From Rhabditoides inermis (Eukaryota > Nematoda > Chromadorea > Rhabditida > Rhabditidae), in NCBI GenBank assembly GCA_963966185.1, contig CAWZYM010000445.1, forward strand, positions 152,285-216,284: a stretch of DNA of 64,000 nucleotides. The letters are read 5' to 3'. Shown here in pieces: positions 22,001 through 32,300 of the stretch; the stretch's first letter is position 1, and every line of letters starts with the position of its first letter. Made by a program: the position numbers and the translations under genes. The notes below the pieces were generated by a model. That model was not told the origin of the DNA. It saw nothing but the letters and a program-made list of their open reading frames with translations, and did not search any database.

Positions 22001-25000
22001 AACACTTTTGGAGGTTTTTTTTCTAATGGAGTGATATTTGTTTTGAAATTGGTTGAGCTTGAAGCGATATATCGAGACGGAATTTGGCCGCGGACTTCTC
22101 TGTAACTCTCTTCAACTAGCAATATCAGATATATTTTTAATGTTGGTCATGTTTAGCACACTGTAGTTCAATATGAATTAAACTATAAAAGAGTTACAGA
22201 ATTGTTTTGTTTGTTTCAATATCTTTATGCGTTTCCGAGATATGCATATGCGCGCTTGAAGTGCTAAAAAAACCTATATGCCATCCGTGACATTTCACGT
22301 GTTGTGCAGTTTTGTGTAACACAACTTGTAGGTCTTCAACTATTCAAAACGGTTTCATTAGAAGGAATCGAACTCGTGGATAGCTCGCAGAGATTCCGCG
22401 CTGGCGGCGGGCACTACAACTGCGCTATAATATTGTATATATATAACAGGTAGAATCATTAAATCGCTCATGAGAGAACTCCTAGCCCATAAATTTTGAG
22501 AAAACTTTTATCTCAAGCTCTCAATCTGATTTGACCCATTGTGTGGTTCAGCACAAACGTAAGGAAGTGACACAAACCAACCGATGCACCGGTTGTAAAA
22601 AAATGATCTCGGCTTTTACACGCTGGAGTGATAGGTGGTGGAAACTCACAGATTCGTCGTCGTTCGCGATCCAAGTCCGGTTCGCCGCGTTGATCTGACA
22701 TCGGTCTCCCACGTATCCCTGCTCACAGTCACACGACACGTGATCCACCTGCAATCAAACATATTCCTTTCTGTACAACTGATGTTTTTGTATGGTTTCG
22801 TGTTATGTATTTTGATGATAAATCATGTGATATTTAAAAGCTAAACATTCAATTGCAGAATTAAAATCAAAATATATAGCCTGTATCAAAAATTCGTATC
22901 ATTTTTGTTTCTAAATTTAGCTGTTTTGGGTGATGTCAATCCAGTTTTTTCTGTGATGAACTTTTTTGAAACACGTGCCCGTTTCTATACATACAAAAAC
23001 AAAATGCCCTTCCCTATACAATTAAAAAAAAAACTGGATCCCTAAACTTATTGTGTGCTCCTATGAGTAAAATTATATCATTGTTATGGATTTGGGAGCC
23101 GACCCATGCGATTCAATCAGTCTAGAAATTCACAAGCTTACCCTGCTATCGCAGATTCCATGCCCGCTGCAACTGTTCTCCTGGCACAGTTGGGGAGACT
23201 TCCAGCAGGCGAACTTCTGCAATGAATATGGTTAGAATTAGTTTTGGTTTTAGTTTACTCACCGTCCACCCTTCCTTACAGATGCATTGGAAGAGTCCGT
23301 CGGGTCTTTCTATGCACTGTCTCGTTCCAAATCCGTGGCACTGTGCACAAGATTCGAAGAAGCGCGGATTGCCCGCCACCTCTCTTTCCTCCGGCTCCTC
23401 CCACTTCTCTGTAACCACACCGGTTATAGTTTGTAAATGAACGTGAGTATGTTTTACCTGCAGGACGGTTGCACCTGAGCATAGTGGGGTGCGGTCTAAA
23501 TTCGCCCCTTTCCGAACATTTGACGGTCACGAAGGTGCTGTTCGTTCGAGAACACAGAATTTTTTTTGTCTCATCCACTCGGAGGAATTCTTAAATGTAC
23601 AGATGATTAGTGCACAATGTAGTCTGTGTTCTTACCAGACGTGTTCTTGATCACATATTCATCCATGAGGTCCAGTCGTTCGAACTCAGACAAATGGCAC
23701 ACGGGGTTCAGACAATATTCTGAAAAAAAATAGCATACATAGAAGTCTGGGAAGGTCATCACATAAACATTTCGATATGTTGATGCAAACAAATTTGATG
23801 AGTGCGACAGCAGTGTAGACCTTGGCGATTTTGCAGTAGGTTTGATGCAGAGTACTGGAGCAACGCATGCTATGAGAGTACGGTAGTCATGTGACGCGCA
23901 TTAGCACTACGGGGAAGCGTGGCGTTACATGCGTGAGAGTATTTTGCACGCGAAGAGTGGTGAGAAGCCAAATTTTTTTCTAACCTTAATAAAGATTTTT
24001 TTTGAATACTCCAGTCACATTATTTTTTGAGGACTCACTAGGGAATCTGCATATCACCGAGACATCGGTGAACATCTCGTCCCTGCTCACATTCCGGAAT
24101 TCCTGAAGTTAGTATCTCTATTTTGGTTGTTGTTGAGAAGTTGAGACTATTGGTGACTACAGGTAATTAGAATATTTAAACTCTCAAACTGTACCTTGAT
24201 CAAGAAGCGGGTGACGTTTCCAACAGAGACGAGTGGAACCCTTCTGGTTGTGCGGACCTGCTTGCTTCCATGCTGGTTCAAGAAAACATAATCTGTTTCC
24301 GCCACACCGTCCCTGCAAATCATCATTCTATTGTGTTTGTATTGAGAGAAAATAAGATTCAACTCACATCATCTTCGCAAACAAATCTAGATTTTCTTGT
24401 GTGTTGAGGTCAGACGCGTCAATCATCAACTGAAAAGAAATCAACCTTTCAGCCTTACGCCCTTTTGCGTTATCAAGAATAGTCAAAGAAGATACTCACA
24501 TAGTTGGGGTATCTGGTGCACTCGGCGACCGCCTTTCCATAGTTGATTCCCTTTGGATTCTTGGCCAGAAGCTGATAGCAGAGATCGTTAGTCTCCGAAG
24601 GCCACGATCCGGGGGGACAGTCGTACGAGCACCGCACGTCCGGGGTCTTTGTCGGGGTCGGCTTCGCAGACTCGGTCGTTGGGGTGGATGGCGACGTCTT
24701 CTTGGTTGACAGAACGGGTCCACTGGTTGTCGTCGATGTTGTTGACGTTCCATCGGTCAGGTTCATTGTTGTGGTTTCCGTTCTCACTGTCGCAGGCTTG
24801 TCCGAGAAGGCGTAGACTGTCCGGTACGTCGTTTTGGTCGTCTTTATATTCCCGATAATCTTTGTCGACTCGATCTTTTGCGGTTTCTCCGTTCTGACGA
24901 AAGGCTTGATGGTTCGCGTTGCCCTTGTCTCTTCCGTTGTCTGTTTCATCGAAGTTGTCTTTTCTTTGATAGTTTCTGTTGGTTTTGCTGTATTTGTTGT

Positions 25001-28000
25001 CTTCTCCGTGGGTAGAGTAGTAGACGGCGCGTTCGAGATAGATGTTGAATGGGTTGAATCCATTGTAGAATCTGCTGTTGCTGAGGTGCTGATCTCAGCT
25101 GTTGTCGGAGTTGACGGACGATACGTATTTATCAGTTTAGATTCTGTTATCTGTGAAGTCTGGATGTCTGGAGTTGTTCGGTCAATTGTGGAAAGTCCGG
25201 TTGTGCTTTCCTTCTGAGATGAGACCATTCGCAAAGAAACTGTCTGTGCAAGTGTGGTTGGCGCAGTGGAAGTTGTTTTGCTAGTAGATGTGGTGTTGTC
25301 TACACCTCCAGTAAGTTTGACTGTGCTGACTTCTTCTTCGGTAGTTGTTGTGTTTGTTGTCGCCTCAGAAGTCAATGTGAAATTTTGCAAAGTTGTGTCC
25401 GTAGTTGTTCTTCTGTTGTTGGTTGTGAAGTTGTTATCAGGCCCAGTCGTTTCCAAAGTAGCCTGGGTAGTCTTGTCCGTTTCATTTTCTCTAGTTGTCG
25501 TTTTTTCGTCGAATTTTGTGAGGGCTTGTGTGGTCAAACTTTCACTCGATTCATTTGTCTCTGTCATCGGTTTCATGGTATTGACATCTGTCGAGATTGA
25601 GATGTTGTTATCAAGTACGGTCTGCACAGTCATTTCCACAGTAACCAGGGTGGTCTTGTCCGTTTGAATTTCTCCAGTCGTAGTTTTCTCGTCGCCTTTT
25701 GTAAGAGCTTTGGTGGTCGACCTTCCTTTTGGATCAGTTGTCTCTGTGATCGGTTCAGTGGTATCGATAGCTGTGGAAGACAAAACTTCCATTGACTCCG
25801 TAGTCTCCAAAGGAAAGGTACTGCTGTATCTGGGAGTTTCCGTTGTTTGCATAACATTCAGGATAGTGTCTGACATGGCTGTTGTTACGATAGTGGGCAC
25901 AACTTCGGAGCACTGGGTTTCATTCGAACTGGCTTTTTGTGTCAACGTGAAGACAGCGGGTGAGTCGGGAACGAATAGAGTCGTGGCGGTGGAGGGAAGC
26001 TTCCGAGCCGGGGAGGAGGGAATGACTTCAATAGAAGATAGGAGGTAAGACGGTGGTGTCCTGCCAGCATCCGAAGGAGCAGTCGTCTGAGTAGTCTCCC
26101 GAAGTACACGACGCACGCAGTTCTCATAAGTGTCCACCACACCCTGAAAATAGTCATTTATTTATTTCAACTTAATATAAAATTACTCACGTTTGCATCG
26201 GTAGCCGTCTTACAGGTCTCACAACAGGAAGCATCAGCAATTGTTTTCTCAGATTCGTAGAAGATCGGTCCGTTAGGGTACTGGCGCCTGTATCAAAAAA
26301 ATATGAAAATGTCATTTGTGCGGCGGTAACGCAGTCGAAAGGGGTGTGAGGGTGTGGTGAGGGTGTGAGGGTGTGAGGGTGTGGTGAGGGTGTGAGGGTG
26401 TGGTGAGGGTGTGAGGGTGTGAGGGTGTGGTGAGGGTGTGAGGGTGTGGTGAGGGTGTGAGGGTGTGAGGGTGTGGTGAGGGTGTGAGGGTGTGAGGGTG
26501 TGGTGAGGGTGTGAGGGTGTGAGGGTGTGGTGAGGGTATGAGAGTGTGAGGGTGTGAGGGTGTGAGGGTGTGAGGGTGTGAGGGTGTGAGGGTGTGAGGG
26601 TGTGAGGGTGTGAGGGTGTGAGGGTGTGAGGGTGTGAGGGTGTGAGGGTGTGATGGTGTGTGAGTGTGAGGGTGTGAGGGTGTGAGGGTGTGGTGAGGGT
26701 GTGAGGGTGTGGTGAAAGTGTGAGGGTGTGGTGAGGGTGTGAGGGTGTGGTGAGGGTGTGAGGGTGTGGTGAGGGTGTGAGGGTGTGGTGAGGGTGTGGT
26801 GAGGGTATGAGGGTGTGAGGGTGTGAGGGTGTGGTGAGGGTGTGAGGGTGTGGTGAGGGTGTGAGGGTGTGAGGGTGTGGTGAGGGTGTGAGGGTGTGAG
26901 GGTGTGGTGAGGGTGTGAGGGTGTGAGGGTGTGGTGAGGGTATGAGAGTGTGAGGGTGTGAGGGTGTGAGGGTGTGAGGGTGTGAGGGTGTGAGGGTGTG
27001 AGGGTGTGATGGTGTGAGGGTGTGAGGGTGTGTGAGGGTGAGGGTGTGAGGGTGTGAGGGTGTGGTGAGGGTGTGAGGGTGTGGTGAGGGTGTGAGGGTG
27101 TGGTGAGGGTGTGAGGGTGTGAGGGTGTGGTGAGGGTTTGAAGGTGTGAGGGTGTGAGGGTGTGGTGAGGGTGTGAGGGTGTGAGGGTGTGAGGGTGTGA
27201 GGGTGTGATGGTGTGAGGGTGTGAGGGTGTGAGGGTGTGAGGGTGTGGTGAGGGTGTGAGGGTGTGAGGGTGTGGTGAGGGTGTGAGGGTGTGAGGGTGT
27301 GGTGAGGGTATGAGAGTGTGAGGGTGTGAGGGTGTGAGGGTGTGAGGGTGTGAGGGTGTGAGGGTGTGAGGGTGTGATGGTGTGAGGGTGTGAGGGTGTG
27401 TGAGGGTGTGAGGGTGTGAGGGTGTGAGGGTGTGAGGGTGTGAGGGTGTGAGGGTGTGAGGGTGTGAGGGTGTGATGGTGTGTGAGTGTGAGGGTGTGAG
27501 GGTGTGAGGGTGTGGTGAGGGTGTGAGGGTGTGGTGAGGGTGTGAGGGTGTGGTGAGGGTGTGAGGGTGTGGTGAGGGTGTGAGGGTGTGGTGAGGGTGT
27601 GAGGGTGTGGTGAGGGTGTGGTGAGGGTATGAGGGTGTGAGGGTGTGAGGGTGTGGTGAGGGTGTGAGGGTGTGGTGAGGGTGTGAGGGTGTGAGGGTGT
27701 GAGGGTGTGGTGAGGGTGTGAGGGTGTGAGGGTGTGGTGAGGGTGTGAGGGTGTGAGGGTGTGGTGAGGGTATGAGAGTGTGAGGGTGTGAGGGTGTGAG
27801 GGTGTGAGGGTGTGAGGGTGTGAGGGTGTGAGGGTGTGAGGGTGTGATGGTGTGAGGGTGTGAGGGTGTGTGAGGGTGAGGGTGTGTGGGTGTGAGGGTG
27901 TGGTGAGGGTGTGAGGGTGTGGTGAGGGTGTGAGGGTGTGGTGAGGGTGTGAGGGTGTGAGGGTGTGGTGAGGGTATGAGGGTGTGAGGGTGTGAGGGTG

Positions 28001-29402
28001 TGGTGAGGGTGTGAGGGTGTGGTGAGGGTGTGAGGGTGTGAGGGTGTGAGGGTGTGGTGAGGGTGTGAGGGTGTGAGGGTGTGGTGAGGGTGTGAGGGTG
28101 TGAGGGTGTGGTGAGGGTATGAGAGTGTGAGGGTGTGAGGGTGTGAGGGTGTGAGGGTGTGAGGGTGTGAGGGTGTGAGGGTGTGAGGGTGTGATGGTGT
28201 GAGGGTGTGAGGGTGTGTGAGTGTGAGGGTGTGAGGGTGTGAGGGTGTGGTGAGGGTGTGAGGGTGTGGTGAGGGTGTGAGGGTGTGGTGAGGGTGTGAG
28301 GGTGTGAGGGTGTGGTGAGGGTATGAGGGTGTGAGGGTGTGAGGGTGTGGTGAGGGTGTGAGGGTGTGGTGAGGGTGTGAGGGTGTGAGGGTGTGGTGAG
28401 GGTGTGAGGGTGTGAGGGTGTGGTGAGGGTGTGAGGGTGTGAGGGTGTGGTGAGGGTATGAGAGTGTGAGGGTGTGAGGGTGTGAGGGTGTGAGGGTGTG
28501 AGGGTGTGAGGGTGTGAGGGTGTGATGGTGTGAGGGTGTGAGGGTGTGTGAGTGTGAGGGTGTGAGGGTGTGAGGGTGTGGTGAGGGTGTGAGGGTGTGG
28601 TGAGGGTGTGAGGGTGTGAGGGTGTGGTGAGGGTGTGAGGGTGTGAGGGTGTGAGGGTGTGGTGAGGGTGTGAGGGTGTGAGGGTGTGGTGAGGGTATGA
28701 GGGTGTGAGGGTGTGAGGGTGTGAGGGTGTGGTGAGGGTGTGAGGGTGTGGTGAGGGTGTGAGGGTGTGAGGGTGTGAGGGTGTGGTGAGGGTGTGAGGG
28801 TGTGAGGGTGTGAGGGTGTGGTGAGGGTGTGAGGGTGTGGTGAGGGTATGAGGGTGTGAGGGTGTGAGGGGGTGTGGTGAGGGTGTGAGGGTGTGGTGAG
28901 GGTGTGAGGGTGTGAGAGTGTGAGGGTGTGAGGGTGTGAGGGTGTGAGGGTGTGAGGGTGTGAGGGTGTGAGGGTGTGAGGGTGTGAGGGTGTGATGGTG
29001 TGAGGGTGTGAGGGTGTGTGAGGGTGAGGGTGTGAGGGTGTGAGGGTGTGGTGAGGGTGTGAGGGTGTGGTGAGGGTGTGAGGGTGTGAGGGTGTGAGGG
29101 TGTGAGGGTGTGAGGGTGTGAGGGTGTGAGGGTGTGAGGGTGTGAGGGTGTGAGGGTGTGAGGGTGTGAGGGTGTGAGGATGTGAGGGTGTGAGGGTGTG
29201 AGGGTGTGAGGGTGTGAGGGTGTGAGGGTGTGAGGGTGTGAGGGTGTGAGGGTGTGAGGGTGTGAGGGTGTGAGGGTGTGAGAGTATGAGGGTGTGAGAG
29301 TGTGAGGGAGAGTGTGAGGGTGCAAGGGTGTGAGGGAGAGGGTGTGAGAGTGTGAGGGTGTGTGAGTGTGAGGGAGAGTGTGAGGGTGTGAGAGACGGTT
29401 GT

Positions 29403-29446
<44 letters not shown>

Positions 29447-30030
29447 GAGAGAGAAACAAAACGAATGATGAATTTGACACAGTTTTGCATGCGCAGCATC
29501 GCCTTGCCAAAGGAAAGCGTTACCACTGTGCTTGATAAGTAAGCATTTTTGCCATCCATTCATTAAGTATACTGTAAAACTATGAAAAAAAAACTTTTTC
29601 TTAATTAGATATTGAGGTGACATGGTGGTATGGTTTCGATCCAAACATAAGATCATGTGATTCAGGTAGCTAACGTAAGTAGTCAGGTAGCCGATAATAA
29701 GATATATATATGTTGTTGTAGGAAAAATGAATGATTGGGATGAACTGCCGTTTGAGATAAACATGGAGCGCGGAAGTAATATGAATGCGTAGAAGTATGT
29801 GAATTAATAAATTTGCAAATTATTGATATTCATGCAATTACGGAATTGCTGACCATTGTAGTCACACAAAACAGAATGAGTGTGAGATGTAGAGTGCGTA
29901 CTCACATTAGGCCCTCCATCTCGGCAGCTGTTCTCGTCTTGTCGCAGGGAGGGGCCGGTGGATCGGAAGAATGCACGCCGTCCATCAGAAGAAGCAGAAG
30001 GGCAGAGAACACGAAGTTCCGAGACAGCAT
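16093..30030 (-). CDS. Large mosaic surface protein: mucin stalk, C-type-lectin-like, EGF-like, multi-pass membrane, cytoplasmic tail
   Basis: A chain of 33 exons, each with GT-AG (one GC-AG) borders and matching phase, gives 4725 coding bases (1574 aa). Exons, 5' to 3': 29906-30030, 26191-26287, 24500-26143, 24368-24429, 24195-24312, 24039-24102, 23636-23719, 23458-23589, 23263-23408, 23142-23216, 22650-22748, 21201-21311, 21071-21144, 19034-19088, 18910-18981, 18729-18862, 18597-18672, 18450-18553, 18335-18404, 18226-18291, 17972-18084, 17870-17927, 17689-17823, 17544-17645, 17387-17479, 17293-17334, 17174-17242, 16920-17096, 16797-16874, 16617-16751, 16382-16509, 16257-16338, 16093-16197. 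Residues about 1-22 are a signal peptide; 80-570 a Thr/Ser-rich stalk; 576-703 a lectin-like fold (CPPGSW start, VICRFP end, no clear EPN/WND calcium motif); 704-775 a small Cys domain; 776-882 EGF-like; 890-1132 about six hydrophobic segments; 1137-1574 a charged tail. Family and function are not recognised. Confidence 0.82.
18863..18909 (-). other. GC-AG intron, 47 bp
   Basis: The donor is gag|GCAAGT and the acceptor atgcag|at. No GT donor nearby keeps the frame, and using GC joins two hydrophobic-segment exons (ending YGWEE and starting IPTTW) in phase. Confidence 0.75.
19211..20901. mobile_element. Non-autonomous MULE-like DNA transposon in an intron of the large gene
   Basis: The element is 1691 bp, flanked by perfect 9-bp direct repeats (caatttttg at 19202-19210 and 20902-20910). 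Its ends are inverted repeats of about 180-200 bp (19211-19412 and 20721-20901), starting gatgtaggacgttccctcc and gaatgtaggacgttccctcc. The inner 120 bp is over 90% matched, with a gap-rich stretch between. Both ends contain repeated gaacgatccctccac and ggacgttccctccac motifs. Long terminal repeats plus a 9-bp duplication fit Mutator-like elements; hAT (8 bp) is less likely. No transposase frame was found. It lies between coding exons 13 and 14, where correct splicing removes it. Confidence 0.8.
19794..19840 (-). ncRNA. tRNA-like A/B box pair inside the MULE-like element
   Basis: The minus strand carries tggcgtaaagg (A box) and ggttcgaattt (B box) with a tttgcaa loop between. It is shorter than a normal tRNA and does not complete a cloverleaf. 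It is probably a tRNA-derived relic. Confidence 0.3.
22363..22431 (-). ncRNA. tRNA-like relic or tRNA-derived SINE head in an intron
   Basis: The minus strand shows a good A box (tagcgcagttg) and B box (gagttcgattcc) about 45 bases apart, the order and spacing of a tRNA promoter. The acceptor arms do not pair well. It lies in the intron between the last EGF-like exon and the first membrane-segment exon of the large gene. Confidence 0.4.
26338..29395. repeat. 3-kb G-rich octamer tandem repeat (gggtgtga)n in intron 1 of the large gene
   Basis: The plus strand is almost wholly gggtgtga octamers with interspersed gtggtgag variants. A marker string gtatgagagtgtg recurs at about 26534, 26938, 27307, 27770, 28118 and 28456, so there is a loose higher-order period of about 340-460 bp. 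The gene is transcribed from the other strand, so its RNA would be C-rich (CCCTCACA)n. Long [12 protein letters not shown] frames over 1000 codons are products of the repeat. Confidence 0.95.
29401..29445. repeat. (GA)n microsatellite
   Basis: GA dinucleotides directly after the octamer array, still in intron 1. Confidence 0.9.
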
Positions 30031-30240
30031 TCTGTCGGGTTCAATACTGCAATGGCTGTGTATGAGAAGTAAGTATTCAACTACGCGGAAGAGCACTGGG
30101 GGTGGTCGACAGCCGGTCGGAAGGAGGAAAGGAGGCAGAATGAGGCCGAATGAGACCCGTATCCATCCAACGCCCCCTTGTAACCATGCCGAAATGACTG
30201 TTGGCATGATTTCTTTCTATAAAACCGGGAATAATAGAGA
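30031..30240 (-). promoter_or_regulatory. Putative 5' region of the large mosaic gene
   Basis: On the minus strand an acceptor-like ccattgcag lies about 17 bases before the ATG, consistent with trans-splicing or a 5' UTR intron. A ttttatag string lies near 30215-30225. Both are weak by themselves; assignment rests on position. Confidence 0.35.
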
Positions 30241-30507
30241 ACTGACATTTTCTTGTCGCATCTGTTTCCGAGCAACTGCGCCGGATTCACCATCGGAAAA
30301 GATATATCGGAAGAATAACTCAAAACACATTACTGGTAACAATTTTGTTAATCGAGAAAAGAAATCGGATTCGGAGTCATATGCATAGTAAAGTATTGTT
30401 ACAGTACAAACCGTAACAGTAACTACTGGTAATCAAAATAATCAAAAAAAGAAACATCGTTATATCTCAGCTCAGAGAAGGAATTACGACTTGCATCAAA
30501 AGAGAAA

Positions 30508-30510
<3 letters not shown>

Positions 30511-30576
<66 letters not shown>
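30511..30576. repeat. (TA)n microsatellite
   Basis: Uninterrupted TA dinucleotides, directly abutting the second Helitron/HINE-like element. Confidence 0.95.
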
Positions 30577-30581
<5 letters not shown>

Positions 30582-30681
30582 TAAAAGTACTCGCGTAAAG
30601 AGAGTCAGTTTGTCTTGACCCAATTCAACAAAAGCGCATGCATAAAACGTTTACAAATACTAACACAAACCTGCTCCTCTC

Positions 30682-30720
<39 letters not shown>

Positions 30721-31474
30721 AATATTGATTACATTTCATCGATTTCATCGATTCATCGAACAGATATGCGCAGGTTTGTGTTAGTATTTGTAAACGTTTT
30801 ATGCATGCGCTTTTGTTGAATTGGGTCAAGACAAACTGACTCTCTTTACGCGAGTACTTTTAAGAGATAATATATGTGCTTTTGTTAAATTTCATAGAAA
30901 TTTCTTTTCTACCTGATTGCCAAGCTCCGTTGTTCATTCGTATGCGCAAAACTATGATGAATGACACAATTTCTACTGGTAGCAAGTCATTGAATATACT
31001 ACATTCTACAGGTCGTGTTTGTTGCGTATGTACAACAACGTTTCTCATGGTATCAAAAGAAACGCTTTGAAAGAAATTTTACTCTTTATTTTGGATCGCT
31101 GAGGCGTAAGTGCATGTCTACTACCGTCTGCGCGCTCTGCCAATATCGCGCACTCTCGCGCTCTCTCTCGCGCCCCCGCCGCCCACCGGGAGAGAGCTAG
31201 CAGCCAGCGTTGACTGGAAACGGTCCACACACACACACCCACACGCTGGCCTCTCGCCTCATGGGTGCGCGCGATCGCTCATAACTTCTTTCATAGAAAA
31301 GATACAAAGATGGAGTCAACCAGTGATCTGGCCTACGGAACCGTGCGAATCTAACTAACATGAATGGGATGAGTTCACGTTGCTGCTAACATGACCTTTG
31401 GATATCGCTTCTTGAAAATTCTAGCGCGAGCCTTATCCTAAGCCAAAAGAGAGGGCGCTGCGCGCCCTCTCTAA
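30577..31474 (+). mobile_element. Helitron/HINE-like non-autonomous element, copy 2
   Basis: It starts TCTCTTAAAAGTACTC after an A and ends in the near-perfect hairpin agagagggcgc-tgc-gcgccctctct, running into CTAA followed by T. It therefore has TC...CTAA ends in an A/T target as Helitrons do. The 5' block 30577-30867 is a nearly perfect 97-bp inverted repeat around a (CT)n core. Taken alone, that block could also be a Tc1-type MITE with TA duplication. The 3' block matches 12725-13008 and its tip recurs at 41190-41214. Confidence 0.55.
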
Positions 31475-32300
31475 TATATACATATATGCCGCCCTTAGGA
31501 GTGTATCTGCGGGGGCGCGGCGTTTTGGCAAAAGTGAAAGTGTGTAAATTCCGTGTTAATTTGTTACCTGGTATGTAAGAGTTTTGTGAACATTGAAGTT
31601 ATGTACGAAATAAATATTGATGCAAGCAGAAGTAATGATATATTTTTCAAATGAGTTATTGACGAATAGGTGTTGGATTTCATATTGGCGGATTGGCGGC
31701 ACTCTGTTCCCTAATGCAGGCGACCTTGGAATGTTGCGAACTGAGTTGCGAAGCATAGACACAGCACATGGAATACATACTGATCCTATACAAAAGGTGA
31801 TCCTAACGTTGTCATTACGAGTTACAATAAAAGAATCTATATCATTCAAGATACAGGGGACTATTCAAATAGCATGCTGATCGTGAGTTTTAAAATTTCG
31901 CGCGTTTTTTGCTCGACAAAGAAAACACACGGTACCAGTTGAAAAGTGGATTGAAATCTCGTTAGAAATTACACAAAACATGCGGCAGCTGCAGCAACCG
32001 CGCATGGTATCCACAATACCACGAGTGATAGTTGCGAAAGTATTTTGAGGTGCGGTTAATATACTCAAGACACGCGCAGCTATCGATACAAACCGGGTTT
32101 GCTATGTTTTTTTTTTCGGGAATTTGAACTTCTGCGATCAGAGTTGCCGATGAGCGTTTCTCAATCACGGTGAACCTTTGTTTCTCCGTTCCAAATAAAG
32201 TTTGTTTGTGTTTTTGAGGACTATAAATCATTATATAATTGTAAAAAAATAGGTCACTGTATCTTTAACGACGTACATAGATCTATATAGACATTTCCGA
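31475..32300. other. Intergenic, no feature recognised
   Basis: No coding exons, tandem repeats or RNA signals were recognised. The RTE LINE probably begins at or shortly after its right edge. Confidence 0.5.

Noticed and set aside
24834..26048. Val-rich frames on the plus strand opposite the mucin exons (also 8218-8550, 46799-47131 and 58517-58849)
   Set aside because: They are antisense shadows of Thr/Ser codons in the true minus- or plus-strand exons.
24039..26143. Calcium-dependent sugar-binding lectin call for the large gene
   Set aside because: The fold signature is present, but the EPN/QPD and WND residues that bind calcium and sugar were not seen, so only 'lectin-like' is justified.
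26338..29395. Internal telomere-like sequence
   Set aside because: The unit gggtgtga is not the nematode telomere motif (TTAGGC) and shows no phase relation to it.
26187..29510. Reading frames of over 1000 codons rich in HPHTLTPS on the minus strand
   Set aside because: They are translations of the octamer tandem repeat; two frames are open at once and both lie in an intron of a well-supported gene.
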